DNA of 64,000 nt from positions 62,001 through 126,000 of the forward strand of contig CAVPAL010000007.1 of the NCBI GenBank assembly GCA_963701435.1, given 5' to 3'. This stretch comes from JAACFF01 sp963701435. Its GTDB lineage: Bacteria; Chloroflexota; Anaerolineae; Promineifilales; Promineifilaceae. Made by a program: the position numbers and the translations under genes. Shown piece by piece: positions 25,624-34,386 of this stretch. The first letter of the stretch is position 1. Each line of letters starts with the position of its first letter. The notes under the pieces were generated by a model. It saw nothing but the letters and a program-made list of their open reading frames with translations, was not told the DNA's origin and made no database searches.

Positions 25624-27870
25624 ATGAAAAACTGGCTGCTGCAAAAACCGCTGCGCGCTTTTGGGCTGGGCCTGCTTATCCTGCTCATCCTGTTTATGTG
25701 GCCTGTACTCTGGCCGCCGGCGGGGCAGGCGCTGGGTGGACTGGATATGCGCGGCTTGTTTTATCCCTGGTTATCGCAGGCCAAAGCCGCTCTGCAAAGC
25801 GGCCATTTGCCCTTATGGGATGCGCAGCAGTTTGCGGGGTATCCGTTCTTGAGCAATCCACAGGTCGCGCTCTTTTATCCGCCCACCTGGCTCATAATGG
25901 TTTTACCGCTTGAAGCAGGCATCAGCCTGTTTATCTTGCTGCATTTATGGCTGGCCGGCGTGGGGATGTTCCAATTTATCCGCGCCATGCAAGGCACGTT
26001 GCTGGCGGCGGCTCTGGCCGGTATTGCGTTTGCCTTTAGCGGATTTCTGAGCGTGCGCGTATGGGCCGGCCATATCGGTCTTGTGGCCACCGACGCGTGG
26101 CTGCCCTGGCTGCTGCTCGCTTATTGGTGGAGTGTGCAGCGCCGCTCCGCATGGGCGGGCGTGATTGCAGGGGTACCGTTTGCCCTGGCCATATTGGCCG
26201 GCCACACAACCTCGTTGCTCTATGTGGGCTTGATTTGGGCCGCATTTGCGTTTTATGTAGGCGTGACCACCCGTGCCTGGCGCCTTGTGATCAAACAATT
26301 TTTACTGGCCGTGGGCGTGGGACTTTTGCTGAGCGCCGTGCAGCTGCTGCCCTTGCTGCAATTTACAACCGTTTCATCACGCGCAGCGGACGCCACGCTG
26401 GAATTTTCAACCGCTTTTTCATTTCCTCCCGCACATCTGGTCACGCTGCTGGTTCCGGAATTTTTTGGCGAGCCGCTGCGCGCCGGCTATTGGAGCGTGC
26501 CCAATTTTGAAGAATTGACTTATTACATGGGCATTTTGCCGTGGCTGGGATTGATTTTGGCGCTGCGCAAGCCCAACCGGGCAGTCATTTTTTATCTTAT
26601 TTTAATGGCCGCCGGCATGCTGCTCGCTTTTGGCAGCTACGGCTTTTTGTATGGTCTGGCCTACAACCTGCTGCCGCCATTTCGTCTGGCGCGCGCGCCG
26701 GCGCGGGCGATGTTTCTGGTTTTGTTTGCCGGAATTGGGCTGCTGGCAACGGCCGTTTCCACCTGGCAAAAACAACCAGACGAACAAGCCCTCAATCCAC
26801 TGCTGCGCTGGACGTTGGGCATTGGGTTTGTGGCCGGCATCGCCGTGATTGCAGCCACCGGCGCCGTTTTTATGAGCCAGCACCCCTCTGACACAAGCGG
26901 GCGCTTATGGCATCAACTTGGCGGCTGGGGAACGGCCGTAGCTCTTTTTCTCGTCAGCGGCGTTTTGTTATGGGGTTTTCTGAGCGTAACAGATTCCCGG
27001 CGCAAACTATGGCTGGGAATCGGCGTGATATTGGTATTATTGGTTGATCTATGGACATTTGGCGCTAAATTTTTGCGCCTGGAACCGATGCAGCCCGACC
27101 CGCTTTGGAACGACGCCGTGACCATTATCGGGACGCCGCCCGAACGTATTGTACCCTGGGGCGTTTCGATCTTCAGCCAAAATGGCGCCGGACAGGTCGG
27201 TTTAAGCTCTGTTTTTGGCTACAATGCGCTGGAAATTGGCACAAATACAGCGCTGACCGCTTCTATTCCCGATCCGCGCTCGACCGCTTATGACATTTTG
27301 GGCGCCAAATATGTGCTGGCGACAACGTCGCTGGATCAATATTTGGATGGGGAACGGCCGTTGACCTTGATTGGCCAGCAAAACAACACCTGGGTCTATG
27401 AACGTGCGCGCACCATGCCGCTTGCCCGGCTCGTCACGCAGATTGAGATAATTCCCGACGCCGCAGCGGCGATTGCCCGCATCCACGCGCCGGATTTTGA
27501 TCCGGCCACCACAGCAATTTTGGCCGAAAACCCGGATTGTGAACTCACCCCGACGGGAAATCCGGGCACGGCCGAAATCGTTTCACAGGCTAACGGCTAT
27601 TGGGAAATCAAGACACAAGCTGAAGCGCCGGCGCTGCTGGTGCTGAGCGAAACGGCCTATCCCGGCTGGCAGGCCACAATTGACGGGCAAGAAGCGCCGC
27701 CGCTGACGGCCTATACGACCATTCGCGCCGTGTGCGTGCCCGCCGGCGCGCATACGGTAGTGTGGCGGTTTGCGCCGCAGGTTTATTGGGCAGGTGGATT
27801 ATTAACATTGACGGGTTTGTTGTTAGTGGCAACGGCCGCTATCAAATTACGCCGGCAGAGAAAAAAGTAG
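25624..27870 (+). CDS. YfhO-family membrane protein
   Basis: An intact 748-residue relative of the frameshifted protein at 21051. About twelve hydrophobic helices cover residues 10-480, followed by a soluble domain and a last helix near residue 725. Shared signatures are DMRGLFYPWL, PLWDAQQFAGYPFLSNPQ and the C-terminal YPGWQATIDGQEAPPLTAYT. The family is believed to transfer or position sugars on lipid or teichoic-acid-like polymers; the exact substrate is unknown. It follows the GT39 gene by 26 bases and is likely cotranscribed. Several palindromes (26749, 26931, 27353) lie inside. Confidence 0.85.
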   Translation: MKNWLLQKPLRAFGLGLLILLILFMWPVLWPPAGQALGGLDMRGLFYPWLSQAKAALQSGHLPLWDAQQFAGYPFLSNPQVALFYPPTWLIMVLPLEAGISLFILLHLWLAGVGMFQFIRAMQGTLLAAALAGIAFAFSGFLSVRVWAGHIGLVATDAWLPWLLLAYWWSVQRRSAWAGVIAGVPFALAILAGHTTSLLYVGLIWAAFAFYVGVTTRAWRLVIKQFLLAVGVGLLLSAVQLLPLLQFTTVSSRAADATLEFSTAFSFPPAHLVTLLVPEFFGEPLRAGYWSVPNFEELTYYMGILPWLGLILALRKPNRAVIFYLILMAAGMLLAFGSYGFLYGLAYNLLPPFRLARAPARAMFLVLFAGIGLLATAVSTWQKQPDEQALNPLLRWTLGIGFVAGIAVIAATGAVFMSQHPSDTSGRLWHQLGGWGTAVALFLVSGVLLWGFLSVTDSRRKLWLGIGVILVLLVDLWTFGAKFLRLEPMQPDPLWNDAVTIIGTPPERIVPWGVSIFSQNGAGQVGLSSVFGYNALEIGTNTALTASIPDPRSTAYDILGAKYVLATTSLDQYLDGERPLTLIGQQNNTWVYERARTMPLARLVTQIEIIPDAAAAIARIHAPDFDPATTAILAENPDCELTPTGNPGTAEIVSQANGYWEIKTQAEAPALLVLSETAYPGWQATIDGQEAPPLTAYTTIRAVCVPAGAHTVVWRFAPQVYWAGGLLTLTGLLLVATAAIKLRRQRKK

Positions 27871-27886
27871 ACCGTTCAGTTACAAA

Positions 27887-28690
27887 TCAAGTGAAGGTGA
27901 GACGGCGCGGTATGGCCTGAGCGCGCAGCAGAATTAAGCCGGCGCCGGTCATGATGACCAGGTTGAACAGGGTATCGAGGCGTATGGAGCCAATTTGAGG
28001 CGTTGGATCGCCGCGCAGCAGCGTCACGATCAATTGGATCAGGCTCAGGCCGCAAAGCGTTATCCAAAAAAGGTTTTGTTGTTTTCCTCGCCGCCACAGC
28101 CAGAGTACACCCAGAAACAAAATCAATTTCAACAGCAAGCCAATCAACTGGGTCTGGTAGCGCAGGGCGAAAACGCCAAAATCATCAGGCAGGTCAGCCG
28201 CGAGCAAACCGATAAAAGCGGCGCGTCCATAGGCGCAGCCTTCCAGGTAGCAGGCCAGCCAGCCGGCGGCGCAGATCAGGACAAGGGCGGGGGAGAAGAG
28301 GTTGGCATACTGGGTAAACGGCCGTTTCTGCCAGCGTGCCCACAGCCAGAGAAACAACAAGCCGCCCAACAAAGCGCCCAGATAACTTAATCCGCCGCGA
28401 TCGAGCTGATATGTTTCATACGGCCGTTGCTGAAAATAATCCCAGCGCGCGCCCACAAAAAATAAGCGCCCGCCCAGCAGCGCGCCAATCATAATCAGCA
28501 GCCACGCCTCCATCCAGTTTGGCGCCGGATAACGGCGCGCCAACCGCGCGGTTAAAGTCATGCCGGCCAAAATGCCCACTGCAAACATTATCGTGTAGCT
28601 GTAAATGAAAAATTGCCCATAGCGCCCCAAAATTGGATACATACGGATAATAGTAAACGCGACTTCCCAATGGGGCAAAATTGTGGCCAC
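27887..28690 (-). CDS. Lgt-like membrane protein, divergent active site
   Basis: A protein of up to 267 residues with seven hydrophobic segments, related to prolipoprotein diacylglyceryl transferase. ATG 28642 (MYPILGRYGQFFIYSY) is probably the true start, since family members begin there. GGRLFFV and DRGGLSYLGALLGG replace the usual HGGLAFHGGLIGG, and CAAGWLACYLEGCAYG replaces the RxGxxxNGCCYG signature, so the conserved His and signature Arg are missing. It may be a divergent Lgt or a non-catalytic relative. It converges on the YfhO gene with 16 bases between. Confidence 0.72.
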   Translation of the reverse strand: MATILPHWEVAFTIIRMYPILGRYGQFFIYSYTIMFAVGILAGMTLTARLARRYPAPNWMEAWLLIMIGALLGGRLFFVGARWDYFQQRPYETYQLDRGGLSYLGALLGGLLFLWLWARWQKRPFTQYANLFSPALVLICAAGWLACYLEGCAYGRAAFIGLLAADLPDDFGVFALRYQTQLIGLLLKLILFLGVLWLWRRGKQQNLFWITLCGLSLIQLIVTLLRGDPTPQIGSIRLDTLFNLVIMTGAGLILLRAQAIPRRLTFT

Positions 28691-28810
28691 ACCAGCCTCG
28701 AATTTGTAGAGTTTATGATGAGAAAAAATTGAATTGGGCCAGTAAACTTATGAAAATGAAAATAGATATATTGTGCAATTATTCACAAATAGTTTTTTGA
28801 GAGGATAAAT

Positions 28811-30118
28811 ATGATAGATAAAAATGAATTTCAGCGCCCACGTGTTGTCATCGTGGGGGCGGGGTTTGGCGGCTTGTGGGCTGCCCGGGCCTTCAAACAG
28901 GCGGACGTTGATATCCTTTTGATTGATCGCAATAATTACCACACCTTTTTGCCTTTGCTTTATCAGGTCGCGGCGGCGGAATTAGACCCGTCCCAAATTG
29001 GCTATCCCGTGCGCTCGATTTTTCGTGATTTTGACAACGTCGATGTCATGTTGGCTAATGTCGAGCGGATTGACGTGCAGCAGCAGGTAGTTGTGACTGA
29101 TGCGGCGAATGTTGATTATGATTATCTCATTCTGGCAACCGGCAGTGTATCGAGCTTTTTCAGCATACCGGGCGCGGCTGAGAATACCTTTACCATGAAA
29201 TCCATCGAGGCGGGCATTGTTTTGCGCAACCATATTTTGCGTATGTTCGAGCAAGCGACGCATGAAGCGGATCCGGAGCGTCGCCGGCGCATGTTGACCT
29301 TCGTGGTGATTGGCGGCGGTCCCAGCGGCGTTGAATATGCCGGCGCGTTATCGGAGTTGATTCGCGGCCCGCTGGCGAAAGATTATAAACACCTCGACTT
29401 GACAGAAGTGCAAGTAGTTTTGGTGGAAGGTGGGCAAAATTTATTGCTTGCTTTTCCTGACACTTTGGGGGAATATGCGATTGAACGGTTACAAAAGATG
29501 CAGGTTGATTTGCGTTTAGGTAAATTGGTGAATGCAGTTACGCCGCAGGCAGTTTATCTCAATGATGGCGCCATGATTCCCACGGAAACGGCCGTTTGGA
29601 CTGCCGGCGTAGGCGGTGAAGGGATTGGTACACGTTCAGGGCTTAATATTCGGCGCAACAGCACGCTCAAAGTCACACCCACCTTGCAACTGCCCGGATT
29701 AGAAAATGTATATGCGATTGGCGATCTGGCTGCTTTTGAATTGGAAGACGGCGGCTTTTTGCCGATGGTTGCGCCCGTCGCCATGCAGCAGGGTGAAGTG
29801 GCAGCAAAGAATATCCAACGGCAGATAGCTGGAGACAAGCTTGAAACGTTCGAATATCATGATAAAGGCTCGATGGCAGTAATTGGCCGCAATTCGGCCG
29901 TGGCTCAAATTGGTAGCCGCGCTTTTACCGGTCATTTTGCCTGGCTGATCTGGCTGGTGGTGCATTTGATGCAGTTGATCGGTTTCCGTAATCGCCTTTT
30001 TGTGCTGCTTAACTGGGCCTGGACCTACTGGTTCTTTGAAAATATGGTGCGCATCATTGTTTCTGATAAGGCGTATGAGGCGATGCAAGCGAACCAACAG
30101 GAACTTTTGGAAGATTAA
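28811..30118 (+). CDS. Type II NADH dehydrogenase
   Basis: A non-pumping NADH:quinone oxidoreductase (NDH-2) of 435 residues. It has two Rossmann motifs, VIVGAGFGGLWAARAF near residue 14 for FAD and VVIGGGPSGVEYAGAL near residue 170 for NADH, the FLPLLYQVAAAELDPSQI segment, NVYAIGDLAAF for FAD and a C-terminal hydrophobic membrane anchor (HFAWLIWLVVHLMQLIGF). The ATG at 28811 follows GAGAGGATA. It can feed electrons to quinone for the respiratory system that includes the nos cluster, though it is not linked to it. Confidence 0.92.
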   Translation: MIDKNEFQRPRVVIVGAGFGGLWAARAFKQADVDILLIDRNNYHTFLPLLYQVAAAELDPSQIGYPVRSIFRDFDNVDVMLANVERIDVQQQVVVTDAANVDYDYLILATGSVSSFFSIPGAAENTFTMKSIEAGIVLRNHILRMFEQATHEADPERRRRMLTFVVIGGGPSGVEYAGALSELIRGPLAKDYKHLDLTEVQVVLVEGGQNLLLAFPDTLGEYAIERLQKMQVDLRLGKLVNAVTPQAVYLNDGAMIPTETAVWTAGVGGEGIGTRSGLNIRRNSTLKVTPTLQLPGLENVYAIGDLAAFELEDGGFLPMVAPVAMQQGEVAAKNIQRQIAGDKLETFEYHDKGSMAVIGRNSAVAQIGSRAFTGHFAWLIWLVVHLMQLIGFRNRLFVLLNWAWTYWFFENMVRIIVSDKAYEAMQANQQELLED

Positions 30119-30143
30119 AAACGATAATAAAAAAACAGGCAGG

Positions 30144-30407
30144 ATGGGCACGCAAAAACATATTGCGCTGGTATCCCACGATAACAAAAAGGATGATTTA
30201 CTCGAATGGGCGCGCTATAACCGGGAACGGCTGGCCGGTCACAAATTGTACGGCACCGGCACGACGGGCTGGTTGATGCAGCAGGAATTGGATCTGCCGG
30301 TCACCCGTTTCCAGAGCGGCCCGCTGGGCGGTGACCAGCAGTTGGGCGCAAAAATTGCGGAGCAGGACATCGACTGCCTGATATTTTTCTGGGATCCGCT
30401 AATATAA
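30144..30407 (+). pseudogene. mgsA: Methylglyoxal synthase, C-terminally truncated
   Basis: Converts dihydroxyacetone phosphate to methylglyoxal. The 87-residue product matches the N-terminal half: KHIALVSHDNKKDDLL, LYGTGTTGWLM, SGPLGGDQQLGAKI with the catalytic Asp, and LIFFWDPL. The family continues with a PHDPDVKALLR segment holding further catalytic His and Asp, but here a stop follows two residues after WDP. No other frame continues the pattern before the convergent gene 5 bases on, so about 50-60 residues are lost. It is probably inactive. It sits 25 bases after NDH-2. Confidence 0.8.
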
Positions 30408-30411
30408 AACC

Positions 30412-31632
30412 TTATGCCATTGTGCCGGTTGGCTCCAGGCGAGTAAAGCCATTGCGCGTGGTGCGCCATAGGTCGGCGACAATGGGCAGCATCGATATAG
30501 CCCACAATAAATAAGCTGTTCCGTGTAAAATACTCTGCACAGAGGGCGTAAAGATACTGGCCCACAAAAACAAGCCGCCCAGGTTGACCATTACAAAGCT
30601 GAACCATGTGCCGCCAAGGTTCGCTTCTTCGTCCGGCAAGAAAAAACGAGAAAAAAAGTAGGGCACAACCGCATAGCTAAATTGCAACAACCAGCCGTAT
30701 ATCAGGGCCTGGGGCGCATTGGCTTCAATGGTTGCGCCCGGTAGGCTTCCAACGCCAAACAAGACGAACGGCGCCATAAAAATCGGCGCTAAAAGCCAGA
30801 AGTAGGAAAAGATTAGATGCGCTATGCCGGGCGTCCACGCCTGACGGTCGCCCCAGAGCGGCTTGATGATGTTGAATAGCAGCCAGGTTGTGGCTGCCAG
30901 GTGCAGCAGTAAACCGGGAACCAGCAGGTAATTGTTGGCGAACCAGGGACCAAAGATCAGACCAAATGCGCCCGCCGCCATTAACCAGAAAATGGGCGTG
31001 ATGGATTTGGGATTGGCAAACGGCCGTTGCGCCCATACAGGATATAGATCAACCAGCAAACCGGCAAAAACCAATGACATCAAACCCCAATTATTGGCGT
31101 GGATATGTACCTCTTTGGCATTACCACTGATCAATAACGCCTGCGACCATCCAGAAAACAGGCCGGTTCCCACAATAATTCCAACTAAAAAATAAACCAA
31201 ACCGGCAATGTAAAACTTGCGTCCCTGGCCGGTTGGGCTGCTGATATTAACGGGTTCTTTTGTCGTGGAGCGTATACTGGCTAACTGAACTATCAACAAG
31301 GCGGTAGCGATTAATACCAACATGCCGCCGCTGATGATTGGCAGAGAATTGACTAATGGGATGCCTATCAATAACAAGGCAATGCCTGTATTCAGCGTCA
31401 ACCAGATATCCCAGCGCATTTTAGGCCGGGGCTGACCATAGTGTATTGCTGATAAATACGGCAGCGCCCCAAAAATGATTTGAGTCAATACGCCTAAGGT
31501 GATCAAATGAACACGTAACCAGACCATGCCGTTGAACCAGGGTAGGATGTGCAGACTGGCAAAAGAAGCCTCTGCCGCCGCTAATATGGCCAATGTGATA
31601 TAAAGTACCGCCATCAATAAATAGGGAATCAT
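30412..31632 (-). CDS. Heme-copper oxidase subunit I/NnrS-like membrane protein
   Basis: A 406-residue protein with about twelve membrane helices. The ATG at 31632 is preceded by GGAGG, so the longer open frame to 31662 is not used. Intramembrane histidines occur in LRVHLITLGVLTQIIFG, EVHIHANNWGLMSLVF, LLLHLAATTW and IAHLIFSYFW, a pattern close to heme-binding helices of CcoN-like and NnrS proteins, although the copper-site motif of true oxidases is not evident. NnrS relatives counter nitric oxide stress. A Crp/Fnr regulator lies two genes upstream on the same strand, consistent with control by oxygen or NO. Confidence 0.6.
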   Translation of the reverse strand: MIPYLLMAVLYITLAILAAAEASFASLHILPWFNGMVWLRVHLITLGVLTQIIFGALPYLSAIHYGQPRPKMRWDIWLTLNTGIALLLIGIPLVNSLPIISGGMLVLIATALLIVQLASIRSTTKEPVNISSPTGQGRKFYIAGLVYFLVGIIVGTGLFSGWSQALLISGNAKEVHIHANNWGLMSLVFAGLLVDLYPVWAQRPFANPKSITPIFWLMAAGAFGLIFGPWFANNYLLVPGLLLHLAATTWLLFNIIKPLWGDRQAWTPGIAHLIFSYFWLLAPIFMAPFVLFGVGSLPGATIEANAPQALIYGWLLQFSYAVVPYFFSRFFLPDEEANLGGTWFSFVMVNLGGLFLWASIFTPSVQSILHGTAYLLWAISMLPIVADLWRTTRNGFTRLEPTGTMA

Positions 31633-31675
31633 AAACCGCCTCCAGATTGGGTGAAAAAACATTTGTCGTAAAACT

Positions 31676-31972
31676 TCATGGGGTCACCTGACACGACTGA
31701 TGCAAGCGCAAATTTTTAACGACTTCACAGTTGACAATAAGATGAATCGTTTCTGCTTCAACACAGGCAACCAGATTGGGTGGTATCAAACGATATTCAG
31801 ACGTGACCGGCAAACGGCCGAGTACAATGTAGGTTGTTTGGCCGCTTTGATTAACCAGAACACCTGCGGAAAAACCGGCGCGGTCGCCTTCACAGGTCAG
31901 AATGATCATGCCGCGGTGGATATTGATTGGCCGGCCCGGCATGGACGAAAGTTGTATACGGCCGTTAACCAT
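31676..31972 (-). CDS. PRC-barrel-like small protein
   Basis: A protein of about 98 residues from ATG 31972, rich in beta-strands: GMIILTCEGDRAGFSAGVLV, TTYIVLGRLP, EYRLIPPNLVACVEAETIHL. This matches the two-strand-repeat form of PRC-barrel domains. The frame stays open to a GTG at 32104, but that extension is made of a 15-base tandem repeat and has no family similarity, so it is left out; the true start is uncertain. It lies between the NnrS/oxidase-like gene and the Crp/Fnr gene on the same strand and is preceded by triplicated 19-bp repeats. Confidence 0.55.
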   Translation of the reverse strand: MVNGRIQLSSMPGRPINIHRGMIILTCEGDRAGFSAGVLVNQSGQTTYIVLGRLPVTSEYRLIPPNLVACVEAETIHLIVNCEVVKNLRLHQSCQVTP

Positions 31973-32000
31973 AATCCTATCTTGTTGTTTTGTGTCCACT

Positions 32001-32045
32001 AAATTGCCCAATGCAAAATTGCCCAATGCAAAATTGACCAATGCA
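32001..32045. repeat. 15-bp tandem repeat, three copies
   Basis: AAATTGCCCAATGCA occurs three times in tandem (third copy with one change, GACC for GCCC). The period is a multiple of three, so the minus-strand frame stays open as FALGN repeats. Confidence 0.8.
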
Positions 32046-32101
32046 TAAACTATTTCGCTCAGATGAATACAGAAAGCATAGCGTCTAAACGATTTAATGT
32101 A

Positions 32102-32158
32102 CACGACTTTTGTCGGGTTCCACGACTTTTGTCGGGTTCCACGACTTCTGTGGGGTTT
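32102..32158. repeat. 19-bp tandem repeat, three copies with CGAC-N4-GTCG palindromes
   Basis: CACGACTTTTGTCGGGTTC occurs three times in tandem (third copy CACGACTTCTGTGGGGTTT). Each intact unit holds the dyad ACGAC-TTTT-GTCGG, whose spacing matches Crp/Fnr sites (TTGAT-N4-ATCAA). It lies just downstream of the Crp/Fnr gene and upstream of the PRC-like gene. Confidence 0.75.
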
Positions 32159-32180
32159 TTAGAGCTGGTTGTCAACCAGA

Positions 32181-32864
32181 CTACTCGACTTTTCTCTCTA
32201 GCGCCGGACGATCCAGGATGCGAATAATACGCCTTTCTACTTCAATCAAACCTTCTTGTTCCAGTTCGCGCAAGGCTCGTTGGATAACGTCGGGAACGGT
32301 GCCCAGCCGCGCAGCCAATTCCGCTTGGGTATACCAGCGGGGACGCAGCAGCACATCACCTTCGGCGCTTTCCAACAGTAAACGCGCCAATCGACCGGTT
32401 ACGGGACGCAGGGAAAGGTCGGTGACGAGGGAAACAAGATGCATAAGCCTGTCGGCCATCTTTGCCAGGACAAATTCGGCGAAATACGGCCGTTCTCGCA
32501 CCAATTTCATCACCATATCACGGCGAATCAGCCAGACGCCCGCCGGTTCAAGCGCAACGGCCGTTGCCGGATTTGGCTTGTCGGAAAATGCGCCAACCTC
32601 ATAAAACGTGTTGCCGGCTTCCAAAAAACTGAGAACTTGTTCACGACCGTTTATTGACACCTTTACCACTTTCAACCAACCATATTGTAGATAGTAGAAT
32701 CCGGCTGATGCTTCCCCTTCCAGCACCACAACTTCTGCGGCGGCATATTCACGCCAAACAGCCCCCTGAACCAGAATTTGCAGCGTTGCTTCATCCAATC
32801 CGCTGAAAAACGGATTATTACGCAAATGTTCAATAAGCTTCCTGGGTGTTGGTTTTGAACTCAT
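32181..32864 (-). CDS. Crp/Fnr-family transcriptional regulator
   Basis: A DNA-binding regulator of about 227 residues from ATG 32864 (the frame is open to a TTG at 32894). The N-terminal cNMP-like barrel spans about residues 15-125 (LQYGWLKVVKVSINGREQVLSFL, YEVGAFSDKPNPATAVA), then the dimer helix and a winged HTH with WYTQAELAARLGTVPDVIQRAL and GLIEVERRIIRI. No N-terminal Fnr-type cysteine cluster is seen, so sensing is not by a [4Fe-4S] cluster; a heme-based or NO-related DNR-like mode is possible. Tandem palindromes just downstream are candidate operators. Confidence 0.88.
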   Translation of the reverse strand: MSSKPTPRKLIEHLRNNPFFSGLDEATLQILVQGAVWREYAAAEVVVLEGEASAGFYYLQYGWLKVVKVSINGREQVLSFLEAGNTFYEVGAFSDKPNPATAVALEPAGVWLIRRDMVMKLVRERPYFAEFVLAKMADRLMHLVSLVTDLSLRPVTGRLARLLLESAEGDVLLRPRWYTQAELAARLGTVPDVIQRALRELEQEGLIEVERRIIRILDRPALERKVE

Positions 32865-32916
32865 GCGGTAATTGTGACATATAAGCGCCGCCAAGGCATA
32901 TTGGCGTATTCAAGAA

Positions 32917-32942
32917 CTGTCAGGTTTCTCAAAACCTGGCAG
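32917..32942. repeat. Intergenic hairpin upstream of ilvE
   Basis: CTGTCAGGTTT and AAACCTGGCAG form an 11-bp stem with one G-T pair and a four-base loop. There is no T run on either side, so a dispersed palindromic element is more likely than a terminator. The remaining gap between the Crp/Fnr and ilvE genes (32865-33136) shows nothing else clear. Confidence 0.45.
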
Positions 32943-33136
32943 GGCTGGTCTTAGGAAAATAAAAAAACGCCAGTGTCCAGTCAAAAATAATGCCGCCTAC
33001 AAGTTGGAAATTCGCCTGATCAATGGTAAAAATATGGCCATCTGGCAACAAGCAAATGCAACGATATCACGGCTTGATCACAAGACAACTTGACCACAAG
33101 AGTACCCGCCTATAAAACTCACTAAGGAGATATTTC

Positions 33137-34210
33137 GTGGAAATCAAAATCCTGCCCCTAGACTCCGCTGAAGCAAAAGAAGCCCCTACAGAGGATTTCG
33201 GTTTTGGTAATATGTTTGCCAACCGCATGTTTATGCAAAAGTTTACGCGCGGCGTGGGCTGGCACGACGCTCAAATTTGCCCATACCATAATTTTTCGCT
33301 GCCGCCCTCAACGGCCGTTTTCCATTACGCCCAGGAAATCTTCGAAGGCACGAAAGCGTACCGGCGTGAAGACGGCAAAATCAATCTCTTCCGCCCCTGG
33401 GAAAATGTCAAACGCTTTAACCGCTCTGCTGCGCGCATGGCGATGCCCGCCGTTGATGAAGAAGATCATTTAGACGCCATCATTAAGCTGGTGGAATTGG
33501 AAGCAGCATGGGCGCCAGCTGCGCCGGGCGCATCACTCTATATTCGCCCGGCGATGATTGCCAGTGATGCAGCGCTGGGCGTTTATTCCAGCAATACCTA
33601 CATCCATTTTGTGATTGTCGGGCCGGTAGGCGCTTATTTCAAAGAAGGCTTTAATCCGGTTCCGGTTTATATTTCCGATAGCTACCGGCGCGCCGTGCGC
33701 GGGGGCTGTGGGGCGGCCAAGACGGGCGGCAACTATGCGGCCAGTTTGTTTGTGGGTGAGGCTGCCAAAAAGAAAGGTTATTCGCAGGTGCTGTGGCTGG
33801 ATGCAGTTGACGGCCGTTACGTTGAAGAAGTCGGCGCAATGAACATTTGTTTTGTGTATGAAGGCAAGAAAATTGTCACACCGCCCCTCAGCGACAGCAT
33901 CCTGGCCGGCGTTACGCGGGATTCGGTGCTCAAAATGGCGCCGGACCTCGGATATGAAGCGGTCGAAGCGCCGGTTGATGTGTACAAAATGCTTGATGAT
34001 ATAAAATCAGGCAAGATGACTGAGGTGTTTGGCTGTGGCACAGCGGCTGTTATTGCGCCCGTAGGCAAATTTGGTTTTGAGGATGATGAATTTGTCATCA
34101 ATGACAACCAGCCTGGCCCCGTTGCCGGCCGACTTTTCAAGGCTTTGACGGATATTCAATACGGCCGTGTTCCTGATCCTTATGGCTGGACATTAACAAT
34201 TGGCGAGTAG
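33137..34210 (+). CDS. ilvE: Branched-chain amino acid aminotransferase
   Basis: A PLP-dependent fold-type IV transaminase for Leu, Ile and Val. The 357 residues and the motifs FTRGVGWHDAQICPYHNF, FHYAQEIFEGTKAYRRED, the Lys of GGCGAAKTGGNYAAS (PLP Schiff base), EEVGAMNICFVYEGKK and LPLSDSILAGVTRDSVL-like PPLSDSILAGVTRDSVL place it in the long class II BCAT group. The start is GTG 33137 with AAGGAGATATTTC upstream. Palindromes at 33310, 33810 and 34160 lie inside. No other branched-chain biosynthesis gene is adjacent. Confidence 0.93.
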   Translation: MEIKILPLDSAEAKEAPTEDFGFGNMFANRMFMQKFTRGVGWHDAQICPYHNFSLPPSTAVFHYAQEIFEGTKAYRREDGKINLFRPWENVKRFNRSAARMAMPAVDEEDHLDAIIKLVELEAAWAPAAPGASLYIRPAMIASDAALGVYSSNTYIHFVIVGPVGAYFKEGFNPVPVYISDSYRRAVRGGCGAAKTGGNYAASLFVGEAAKKKGYSQVLWLDAVDGRYVEEVGAMNICFVYEGKKIVTPPLSDSILAGVTRDSVLKMAPDLGYEAVEAPVDVYKMLDDIKSGKMTEVFGCGTAAVIAPVGKFGFEDDEFVINDNQPGPVAGRLFKALTDIQYGRVPDPYGWTLTIGE

Positions 34211-34281
34211 ATAGCTTTCAAACGCCGATTGACAGTTTCTGGCAGTAGAAAAAGCTAAACTTATAGTTGTTGACATGAAAC

Positions 34282-34318
34282 AAAAGTTCAACTTCATGCA
34301 CGAAGTTGAACTTTTAAT
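34282..34318 (+). terminator. Intrinsic terminator after ilvE
   Basis: AAAAGTTCAACTTC and GAAGTTGAACTTTT form a perfect 14-bp stem with a six-base loop, followed by AATTTT. It separates ilvE from the thiolase gene. Confidence 0.75.
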
Positions 34319-34386
34319 TTTGGATTTTATCATGCAAGATGACAATCGGATTTGTGGTTGTCGTTTTCGTTTGTTTGGAGGTACTG

